From positions 1-29,791 of the forward strand of contig JAEDIW010000034.1 in assembly GCA_016296655.1 (NCBI GenBank): 29,791 bases of DNA, in the 5' to 3' direction. Shown piece after piece: positions 1 through 6,604 of the stretch. Each line of letters begins with the position of its first letter. The stretch's first letter is position 1. Under the pieces are notes generated by a model, which saw only the letters and a list, made by a program, of their open reading frames with translations, was not told where the DNA came from and searched no databases. This DNA comes from Treponema sp. Lineage in GTDB: Bacteria > Spirochaetota > Spirochaetia > Treponematales > Treponemataceae. The translations under genes and the position numbers were made by a program.

Positions 1-14
1 TTATATTTTATTTT

Positions 15-29
15 TTTGTCATTGACAAA
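15..29. repeat. Short perfect palindrome
   Basis: TTTGTCA, one central base, then TGACAAA form a perfect 15-base palindrome in an AT-rich stretch at the window edge. It could be a protein-binding site or the end of a larger element that lies outside the window. Nothing else supports a role. Confidence 0.3.
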
Positions 30-101
30 TGGCACAACATATCAGGAGAAGGGGTAGCGGACAAGCCAACAAGGCGGAGAAAGGAGCTGTCTTATTAGTT
101 C

Positions 102-130
102 TGTCATCCTGAAATAAATTCTGAATGACA
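102..130. repeat. Imperfect inverted repeat of the TGTCATCCTGA type
   Basis: The arms TGTCATCCTGAA (102-113) and TTCTGAATGACA (119-130) match as an inverted repeat with two mismatches around a five-base AT loop. Intergenic repeats opening with TGTCATCCTGA are familiar in many bacteria, so this may be a dispersed repeat. Only one copy is seen here. It lies just left of a GC-rich element, upstream of the RND gene. Confidence 0.4.
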
Positions 131-150
131 ATATGAACCTTAATTTTGGG

Positions 151-206
151 ATAGCCCCTTGCGGAGCGGCTTGGCTTGGGAGCGAGGGGGGGAGACTTCC
201 CCCTTT
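151..206 (+). repeat. GC-rich structured intergenic element, copy 1
   Basis: A GC-rich block in an AT-rich spacer. It reads TAGCCCC, then GCGGAGCG, a short variable part, GAGCGAGG, and ends in a strong hairpin at 185-206 (A-G run paired with TCCCCC and T residues around a GACT loop, two G-U pairs). The order TAGCCC / GCGnAGCG / variable / GAGCG recurs near 3887, 10262 and (reverse strand) 16611. It seems to be a short member of that family. Confidence 0.45.
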
Positions 207-223
207 GTAAACTTTTTAATTGG

Positions 224-246
224 AAATTGCTGAGGCAATTTATTTT
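224..246 (+). terminator. Hairpin with T-rich tail just upstream of the RND gene
   Basis: AAATTGC and GCAATTT form a perfect 7-bp stem around a TGAG loop at 224-241, followed by ATTTTT. It lies directly before the putative GGGG ribosome-binding site and ATG at 256. It could be a weak intrinsic terminator or attenuator in the RND leader, or an operator. The stem is AT-rich, so termination would be weak. Confidence 0.35.
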
Positions 247-255
247 TGGGGATTT

Positions 256-3200
256 ATGAATATTTCTAAGTCGACGCTGGAACATCCTGTTCTTACGCTT
301 ATAGTTTTTGTGCTTTTGGGAATTATGGGGATTTTTACTCTCAAAAATGTGGCTGTTTCGCTGATGCCGGATGTGGATTCGCCTTATATTACGGTGCGGA
401 CGAGCTATACGAATGCAGGTCCTGAATCTGTTGAAAAAACTGTTACGAAAATTCTCGAAGGTCAGCTGATTTCTGTCAGTGGTTTGAAAAAAATTACTTC
501 AACGTCAAGTGAAGGTTCTTCTTCGATTTCTCTGGAATTTAATTATGGAACTGATATTGAAAGTGCTACAAATGATGTGCGCGACAAAATCAGCAAGGTT
601 ACAAGAAATTTGCCGGATGATGCCGGTTCTCCTTCAATTATGAAAATGGATGCTGATTCCATGCCGATTATGAGGATTGCAGTTCGTGGAAATCGTTCCA
701 ATGATGAACTTAAGCTGATTGCAGAAGATACGGTTGTGGATTTGCTTGAACAGGCTGACGGTGTTGCCGAGGCCAGCGTTTCTGGCGGGCGCACAAAAAT
801 TCTGCGGGTTGATATTTCACAGAACAGGCTGCTGGCTTACGGCCTTACTCTTGCCAATGTTTCTTCTGCTTTGTCTAAGCAGAATCTTGAGCTTGGCGGT
901 GGAAAAATTACGGAAGGTGTAACCGATTACACAATCAGGACTACAGGAGAATTTTCAAGTGTTGAACAGGTTAGAGATACGATTGTAACGACTGTAAACG
1001 GTTACGTTGTGCGTCTGAGCGATTTGGGCGATGTTTATCTTGGCTATAAGGACAAAACCAGTGAAGTTTTTATAAATGGCGAACCTGGTGTTTATGTTTC
1101 CATTACAAAGCAGTCTGGAAAAAATACTGTAACGGTTGCAAATGGGGTCAGGAAAAAAATCGAACAGATTCTGCCGCTTTTGCCAGGCGACATATCTCTG
1201 GACATTATTGCTGACAGTTCGGAATCTATAAACGATACTATAAATACTTTGCTTGAAAGCTGTTACGAAGGGCTTGTGCTTGCAATTGTGATTCTGTTCC
1301 TTTTCCTGAAAAATGTGAAATCAACGGTGATTATTGCAATTTCAATTCCTCTTTCGATTATAATTACTTTGCTCTGCATGAATTTTGCAGGTCTTACGCT
1401 GAACATGATGACTTTGACAGGTCTGATTTTGGGCGTTGGTATGATTGTAGATGCTTCGATTGTAATGATAGAAAACATTTACGTTTACCGTACTCGTGGA
1501 GCTAAGCCTAAAATTGCTGCGGTGCTTGGTTCTTCGGAAATGATTATGTCTGTTGTTTCGGGTAACCTTACGACAATCTGCGTTTTTCTGCCGTTTTTGT
1601 TTTTCCTAAAAGATTTGGGAATGATGGGGCAGATGTTCAAAGGTATTATTTTTACAGTTGTAATTGCGCTGGTTTCTTCGCTTTTCGTGGCGGTTTTTCT
1701 GGTTCCTGTTCTTGCAGGAAAATTTCTGCCGCTTACGAACCGCGCTGAAAAGCCGATTAAATCAAAATTCCTGAAGAATTTCTATGCATTTCTGGATGTG
1801 CCTTTGACGGCTTTGACCAGACTTTACAGTCGCGTTCTTGCTTCTGCGCTCCGCCACAGATTTTTGACCTGCGTAATATGTATTTCCATGCTAGTGTGTG
1901 CTTTTGCGCTTATTCCTACAATGCGCATTAACATGATGAATAATGGAACGGACTCCAGTGTTACGATGAATCTGACTTTGCCAAATGGAACTTCATTGAG
2001 CGAAACCCAGGCCATTTTAAAAGATTATGAAAGAATCATTCAATCTGAAATTAAGGGCTTCAAAAACATAATTACTTCGATTGGAACTGGCCGGGGTGCA
2101 GGAACTACCAACAAAGGTTCGATTCAGATTCAGCTGCCTGAAAGTGCGCTGCAGATTGACGATTCTGCTGCAATTCAGGCAAAACTCAGGAAACATTTTG
2201 CAGATTATCCGGGGGCAAGGTTCAGTTTTAGCCAGGGATTCCGTGGGCAGATGACAGGAGCTGATTTTCAGATAAAGATACGCTCCGATGATCTGGATGC
2301 TGCGCTTGATGTTGCCATGCAAGTTCGTTCTGTAATGGAAAGCATCGACGACGTTGGCGAAGTCAGCATTGACACGGAAGAAGGTTTGCCTGAAGTTCAG
2401 ATTGTCATTGACAGGCAAAGGGCTTATGCTTTTGGAGTTGATGTTCAGACTGTTGCCAAAGAAATAAATTATGCCATAAATGGTGTAAATTCTACGACTT
2501 ACCGGCAGGACGGCAAGGAATACGACACGATTCTGCTTTACCAGATAAGTGACAGAAAATCTGTTGCAGATTTGGAGCAGATTTATGTAAAAGGCACGGA
2601 CGGAATGGTGAGTGTTGCCAATTTTGCTTCTGTTGTAAAAGGTCTGGGACCTGTTTCAATCCGCCGTGAAAATCAGACTAGGGTTGTAAAGCTTACAGCC
2701 GACAACAACGGTTTGCGCAATGCAAATGAAGTTGAGCAGGATATAAGAGATGGAATTGCATCTGCCTTTATTATCCCTGACGGTGTAACCGTTTCCTATG
2801 AAGGTGCATGGAAAGATACGCAGGAGCAGGGCAGAACTTACGGACTTATTGCTCTGATGGCGGTTCTGCTGGTTTTTGGTGTAATGGCAGGAACTTATGA
2901 GTCGTTCAAGGCTCCGTTTATCAATTTGATGACAATTCCATTCCTGGTAATAGGCGTTGTTTTTATTTACAAGATTTCGGGGCAGGCTTTTAGCATGACC
3001 AGTGCTGTTGGACTTATAATGCTTGTAGGAATTGTTGTAAACAATGGAATTATTCTGGTTGACTACACAAATCTTTTGATTGACCGTGGCTGCAAAATGT
3101 ACGATGCCTGCCTTGAAGCAGGAACAAGTCGTCTGCGCCCTGTGCTGATGACAACTCTTACGACAATTCTTGGTATGTTGCCTATGTGTTTTGCTACGAG

Positions 3201-3435
3201 CGGAAGTTCGGCAATGGTTCAGCCTATTGGAGTTGCTGTTGTTGGTGGGCTTACAAGTTCTACGTTTATAACGCTGTTTTTTATACCTGTTTTGTATTCT
3301 CTGATTATGACTGAAAAAAAACATGAAAAAAGCAGAATTCAGGTGATGCTTGCAGGTAATGTTCCTCTTTTGCCGGATGAAGAAGCTGAAAAACTCAGGC
3401 GGATAAACAAAATTAAGAAAAATAATCGCTATTGA
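256..3435 (+). CDS. RND-family efflux transporter, inner-membrane pump (HAE1/SwrC-like)
   Basis: A 1059-residue inner-membrane pump of the AcrB/MexB/SwrC superfamily, which exports hydrophobic compounds using the ion gradient. The layout is canonical: TM1 at residues 8-28, a porter domain, TM2-6 at about 330-470, a second porter domain from about 570, and TM8-12 near the end. I chose ATG 256, preceded by GGGG, rather than an in-frame TTG at 220. The TM4 motif reads V-D399-A-S-I-V-M-I-E-N, keeping only the first of the two AcrB aspartates. TM10 reads V-V-N-N-G-I-I-L-V-D near residue 929, lacking the AcrB lysine; this resembles the SwrC branch. No adaptor or TolC gene lies upstream in the window. 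The PII-like gene 43 bp downstream is a known companion. The substrate cannot be told. Confidence 0.93.
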   Translation: MNISKSTLEHPVLTLIVFVLLGIMGIFTLKNVAVSLMPDVDSPYITVRTSYTNAGPESVEKTVTKILEGQLISVSGLKKITSTSSEGSSSISLEFNYGTDIESATNDVRDKISKVTRNLPDDAGSPSIMKMDADSMPIMRIAVRGNRSNDELKLIAEDTVVDLLEQADGVAEASVSGGRTKILRVDISQNRLLAYGLTLANVSSALSKQNLELGGGKITEGVTDYTIRTTGEFSSVEQVRDTIVTTVNGYVVRLSDLGDVYLGYKDKTSEVFINGEPGVYVSITKQSGKNTVTVANGVRKKIEQILPLLPGDISLDIIADSSESINDTINTLLESCYEGLVLAIVILFLFLKNVKSTVIIAISIPLSIIITLLCMNFAGLTLNMMTLTGLILGVGMIVDASIVMIENIYVYRTRGAKPKIAAVLGSSEMIMSVVSGNLTTICVFLPFLFFLKDLGMMGQMFKGIIFTVVIALVSSLFVAVFLVPVLAGKFLPLTNRAEKPIKSKFLKNFYAFLDVPLTALTRLYSRVLASALRHRFLTCVICISMLVCAFALIPTMRINMMNNGTDSSVTMNLTLPNGTSLSETQAILKDYERIIQSEIKGFKNIITSIGTGRGAGTTNKGSIQIQLPESALQIDDSAAIQAKLRKHFADYPGARFSFSQGFRGQMTGADFQIKIRSDDLDAALDVAMQVRSVMESIDDVGEVSIDTEEGLPEVQIVIDRQRAYAFGVDVQTVAKEINYAINGVNSTTYRQDGKEYDTILLYQISDRKSVADLEQIYVKGTDGMVSVANFASVVKGLGPVSIRRENQTRVVKLTADNNGLRNANEVEQDIRDGIASAFIIPDGVTVSYEGAWKDTQEQGRTYGLIALMAVLLVFGVMAGTYESFKAPFINLMTIPFLVIGVVFIYKISGQAFSMTSAVGLIMLVGIVVNNGIILVDYTNLLIDRGCKMYDACLEAGTSRLRPVLMTTLTTILGMLPMCFATSGSSAMVQPIGVAVVGGLTSSTFITLFFIPVLYSLIMTEKKHEKSRIQVMLAGNVPLLPDEEAEKLRRINKIKKNNRY

Positions 3436-3478
3436 TTTTTCAGGAAAATTTTCGAAAAGGAAAAATTAAGGAAAAAAT

Positions 3479-3763
3479 ATGGTTCGATGCGAAATAATTG
3501 CAAATCAGTCGGTGCAGGACGAAATTGTTGACCTGCTGGAAGAATACATCCCTGATGTGCTTTACACAATGATTCCTGTTGTAACAGGGCGTGGCAAAAA
3601 AAACTACAAGCTGGGTTCTTCTACATGGCCTGAAACGAATTTTGTGCTTTTTACATACATTGCGGAGGAAAAACTCGAAACTGTAAAGGCTATTGTAAAA
3701 GCCGTAAAAGAAAAGTTTTCTGATGAAGGCATAAAATTGTTTTGTGTAAAAGCTGAAGATTAA
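3479..3763 (+). CDS. Small PII-like transporter-associated protein (PG0541 type)
   Basis: A 94-residue cytoplasmic protein with the PII-like alternation of strands and helices: MVRCEIIANQ, helix 12-24, a central GRGKKNY glycine/lysine loop, then VLFTYI and a helix at 61-79. It resembles the family annotated as PG0541 transporter-associated proteins, found beside RND pumps in Bacteroidota and spirochaetes. AGGA precedes the ATG, and the gene follows the RND gene by 43 bp, so they are probably co-transcribed. By analogy with GlnK-AmtB it may sense a ligand and modulate the pump, but that is inference. The T-loop tyrosine of classical GlnB is not evident. Confidence 0.8.
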   Translation: MVRCEIIANQSVQDEIVDLLEEYIPDVLYTMIPVVTGRGKKNYKLGSSTWPETNFVLFTYIAEEKLETVKAIVKAVKEKFSDEGIKLFCVKAED

Positions 3764-3886
3764 AGGATTTTTTAGTTTTGGTGCCTTGATTGCGCTTTTT
3801 TTTGATGTGGTTCTTTCTGCTTTGCAGGGCAAGCGCAGCACTCATAGATTCTTGCCATCTTTATCCAGAGTTCATGGCAAAGCAGC

Positions 3887-4002
3887 TGGGCTCAGCTATG
3901 GAAGGGCGCGAAGCGGCCTGTGCAGATGGGGCTTGCTCCAGATGCACAGGCTGAGCGTAAGCGGAACCCTGGAACAGCTGTCTGTCCGAAATGTCGCCCC
4001 CA
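3887..4002 (+). repeat. GC-rich structured intergenic element, copy 2
   Basis: It occupies most of the spacer between the PII-like and esterase genes. Key blocks in order: TGGGCTCAGCT, GGAAG, GCGCGAAGCG, a variable hairpin, GAGCGTAAGCGGAAC, CCTGGAA, CGCCCCCA. The hairpin arms at 3917-3929 and 3938-3950 pair with two mismatches around an eight-base loop. The flanking blocks match the reverse complement of the element near 16611 closely, while the central hairpin sequences differ. Any open frame through it is accidental. Confidence 0.6.
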
Positions 4003-4036
4003 GATAAAAAAGATTTTTATTTTTTTGCTTTGGCAG

Positions 4037-4042
4037 TATAAT
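4037..4042 (+). promoter_or_regulatory. Consensus -10 box; possible leaderless start
   Basis: A perfect TATAAT ends six bases before the ATG of the esterase gene, with no Shine-Dalgarno sequence between. Transcription would begin at or within one or two bases of the ATG, giving a leaderless mRNA. The -35 region is T-rich and poor (TTTTTA at 4014-4019, spacer 17). Confidence 0.5.
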
Positions 4043-4048
4043 TTTTGT

Positions 4049-4876
4049 ATGAAACATGAAAGATTTGAACTGAAAGTCCGTTACGGTTTGGAAAACGGCG
4101 GATTTATTCCGTCTGTTACAACTTATATTATTGAAAATTCCTGTGCAATTGATGAAAAACGCAGACGTCCGCTGATTCTGATTTGTCCGGGTGGCGGTTA
4201 TGCCTACAAAAGTCCTCGTGAGGCTGAAAGTGTTGCCATAAAAATGAATGCGCTGGGCTTTCATGCGGCTGTTTTGGATTACAGTGTTGCTCCTATGGAA
4301 TTTCCTGCTGCTTTTCTTGATTTGTGCGAAGCTATGAATTTTGTGCGCTGCCATGCTGACGAGTGGAATGTTGATTCTGATAGAATAATTGTTCTGGGAT
4401 TTTCTGCCGGCGGTCATCTTGCAGCGAGCCTTGGAGTTTTCTGGAAATCATCTTTGTGCCGAAAGTATCTGCCTTTGGAGAGTTCTCAGATTAGGCCGGA
4501 TGGGCTTTGCCTGTGCTACCCTGTAATTACAGCCGGAAAAAATTGCCATGGGGGTTCGATTGAAAATGTTTTAGGAGGGCAGGCTTTGGACAGGGAAATG
4601 CGTGATTTTGTTTCTCTTGAAAAGCATGTTTCTTCTGAAGTTCCGCCTGTTTTTATGTGGCATACTGATGAAGATCAGTCTGTTCCGCTGGAAAATTCTT
4701 TGGAATTTGCCCTTGCCCTTAGAAAAAACGCTGTTCCTTTGGAATATCATGTTTTCAGGCAGGGGCGGCATGGTTTGAGTCTTGCAACAGAAGAAACTGC
4801 TTCTTGTCCTGAACAGGTCAGCAGGGAATGTTCTGTCTGGCCTGAACTTTTTGCAGAATGGGTAAAACTTCTGTAA
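4049..4876 (+). CDS. Alpha/beta hydrolase, carbohydrate-esterase-like (Aes/BD-FAE group)
   Basis: A 275-residue cytoplasmic serine hydrolase; no signal peptide is seen. Oxyanion motif P-G-G-G-Y lies at 47-51, nucleophile elbow G-F-S119-A-G-G at 117-122, acid in H-T-D-E-D-Q-S-V-P (D209 by alignment to the family) and catalytic histidine in G-R-H241-G. This complete triad and the spacing are typical of acetylxylan or feruloyl esterase-like proteins that trim acyl groups from plant-wall oligosaccharides; the substrate is not proven. The ATG at 4049 is preferred over upstream in-frame starts because the family begins here and a -10 box lies at 4037. It is convergent with the isomerase-like gene, leaving 83 bp between stops. 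Confidence 0.85.
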   Translation: MKHERFELKVRYGLENGGFIPSVTTYIIENSCAIDEKRRRPLILICPGGGYAYKSPREAESVAIKMNALGFHAAVLDYSVAPMEFPAAFLDLCEAMNFVRCHADEWNVDSDRIIVLGFSAGGHLAASLGVFWKSSLCRKYLPLESSQIRPDGLCLCYPVITAGKNCHGGSIENVLGGQALDREMRDFVSLEKHVSSEVPPVFMWHTDEDQSVPLENSLEFALALRKNAVPLEYHVFRQGRHGLSLATEETASCPEQVSRECSVWPELFAEWVKLL

Positions 4877-4959
4877 AATGCCTGTGCGTGAGCCGGAAAA
4901 TGTCAGCAGACCTGGCCTGATATTTGCAGTGTTGGCAAAGGGCAGGGGAGGTGGCAGCC

Positions 4960-6378
4960 CTACTGGATTTTGTCGTTCCAGCAGAGTTGTCTGGCATTGA
5001 ATGTGCAGGCTTTTTTTACAAGAATTTCGACTTTGTCTTCCGGCGCGAAAAACTGTCCCTGATTAATCAGGTTGCCAAGCAGGTCGCAGAAAAGCCTGCG
5101 GTAAATTTCGTGCTGGCATAGGCTTGAAAGACTGCTGCTGTTACTTGTGTAGCCTGCTGCAGTTGCAAATGGCTGAAGCTGTGCAAGCTCTTCAAAATGT
5201 TTTTTCATTCCATAGAGGCTGCTGCTGAGTTTCCAGGGCATGCCGATTTGAATTTTTACAGGTGTTCCGTCTGAATTTCTGCCGAATTCTTTTGCTGTAA
5301 CTGCAAGAATTTCCTGCTGGTATGAAGTCATTGGGCATAAAATCATGTCTGGCATACAGTTGTCTTTTTTAAGATAGTTGAAGATTTTGCCAAGGCATTT
5401 TAAAATCAGGCTGTCATTTGCCGTGTCAAAAATACTGGTGAATCCTGTTTTCTTTTCTCGTGGCAGTGGAGAACCATGGTAGCTGCCAAGCTGCAGCTGC
5501 ATTGTAAATTTGTATTTATGATTGAGTTTTGCCAGTTCATAGATGAATGCGCAGCGATATTTTACGATGTCAGTTGTGGTTAGTGTTTGTCCATTGAGTC
5601 CCTTTCGCATTATGTCTTCAATTTCTTTTGGAGTGTAGTCAACCCATTGCAAATCTTCGACTTCTGCGCTGCTGAGAGATGCTCCTTCTTCCTGAAAGTC
5701 CATGAGCCGTTTTTCCAAGGCTATCAGAAGTGTGGAAAATGAGGAAACGCTTATGCTGCTTGCCTTGGAAAGCCTTTCCATGTATTGTGCAAAATCTTTT
5801 GCTTCTATTGAAAGAGGATTCTGAAGATCAAAAACTGGCACGATTTTTGCGTTTGTGATTTCTTTTGCTCGTATTTCCTGATGAAATTTCAAGGTGTCGG
5901 CAGGATCTTCTGAAGTTGCTGCCAGCTCGGTATTAAAAGTTTCAAGCAGATATGCAGGGGTAATGTTTTTTTCTGCTATGATTTTGCCTGTGTACTCAAA
6001 AATCTGGCGGGCATTTTCTTTGCAAAGCATTTCATCAATGTTGAAAAGTCTTTTGAGTTCAAGTGCTGTCCGTAAAAAAATTGTTGTTCCTGCCAGATCT
6101 GGCATTATTTCTGCAAAAGCCTGAAATTTTTCATAATTTGAGGCATCCCCTGTAATGAATTTTTCATCTATGCGGAATGAGCGCATGATGTTCTGGCGTT
6201 CCTCATCCTGACAGATAAAAAGTTCTGCAACATCTGCAAACTGTAAGTTTTCGCAAATGATTTTTGCCTTCATCTTGCTGTAATAGTTTATGACGGGCAT
6301 GCCAGCTGTGTATTTATTGTAAATATTTTTTCCTGTTTCTGTTGTGAGCAGAAAATCTTCTGAAAATTTTGCATTCAT
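4960..6378 (-). CDS. Glucuronate isomerase (UxaC)-like protein lacking metal ligands
   Basis: A 472-residue protein matching UxaC in length and along its whole extent: the opening F-S-E-D-F-L-L-T-T-E, the block I-T-G-D-A-S-N-Y-E-K-F, the E-D-P segment, and the Y-R-R-L-F-C-D-L-L-G end. UxaC converts glucuronate to fructuronate with a metal held by an H-x-H motif. Here that motif reads Y33-S-K35, the Y-H-W-T-H-L-E-L block reads F-L-R-T-A-L-E-L, the H-I-G-A histidine reads Q-L-G-S, and the T-D-S-R-S aspartate block reads T-S-N-S-S. The gene is nevertheless intact. It is therefore likely a pseudoenzyme or a protein with another activity. ATG 6378 follows AGAGGT; an upstream in-frame extension lacks such a site. 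Confidence 0.8.
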   Translation of the reverse strand: MNAKFSEDFLLTTETGKNIYNKYTAGMPVINYYSKMKAKIICENLQFADVAELFICQDEERQNIMRSFRIDEKFITGDASNYEKFQAFAEIMPDLAGTTIFLRTALELKRLFNIDEMLCKENARQIFEYTGKIIAEKNITPAYLLETFNTELAATSEDPADTLKFHQEIRAKEITNAKIVPVFDLQNPLSIEAKDFAQYMERLSKASSISVSSFSTLLIALEKRLMDFQEEGASLSSAEVEDLQWVDYTPKEIEDIMRKGLNGQTLTTTDIVKYRCAFIYELAKLNHKYKFTMQLQLGSYHGSPLPREKKTGFTSIFDTANDSLILKCLGKIFNYLKKDNCMPDMILCPMTSYQQEILAVTAKEFGRNSDGTPVKIQIGMPWKLSSSLYGMKKHFEELAQLQPFATAAGYTSNSSSLSSLCQHEIYRRLFCDLLGNLINQGQFFAPEDKVEILVKKACTFNARQLCWNDKIQ

Positions 6379-6521
6379 AAATGACCTCTGGAAAATTTTG
6401 CAAATTCTGAAAGAATCTGTTAATGGCACTTTGAAAAAGTTGCTTCTGGCAATTTTTTTCGAATGAGTCTGAAGCATAGATTTGTGCGTATATATCAGAA
6501 AACTGCATTCCGTGTAATTTC

Positions 6522-6565
6522 ATTATACATTGTTTGTCAGGAAATGCCACCTGAAAAGCCACCTG
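6522..6565 (-). promoter_or_regulatory. Promoter and tandem-repeat operator for the UxaC-like gene
   Basis: On the minus strand TATAAT (plus 6522-6527) lies about 145 bases before the ATG at 6378. Just upstream, covering the -35 region, the eight-base word CAGGTGGC (plus GCCACCTG) occurs twice at 6546-6553 and 6558-6565, exactly 12 bases apart. Direct repeats about one helical turn apart over a -35 box suggest a regulator site. Confidence 0.4.
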
Positions 6566-6604
6566 CAAAGCGTTTTTTGTAAGCCAGTTGAATCCTTTAT
6601 GAAA

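Noticed and set aside
19..285. 88-residue open frame on the minus strand at the window edge
   Set aside because: It runs through repeats and the start of the RND gene, has no family resemblance and no ribosome site.
2656..3324. 222-residue minus-strand open frame inside the RND gene
   Set aside because: Antisense shadow rich in Asn, Gln, His and Arg; the RND frame is clearly the coding one.
3786..4007. 73-residue plus-strand open frame after the PII-like gene
   Set aside because: It is made of the GC-rich structured element and its composition is unlike any protein.
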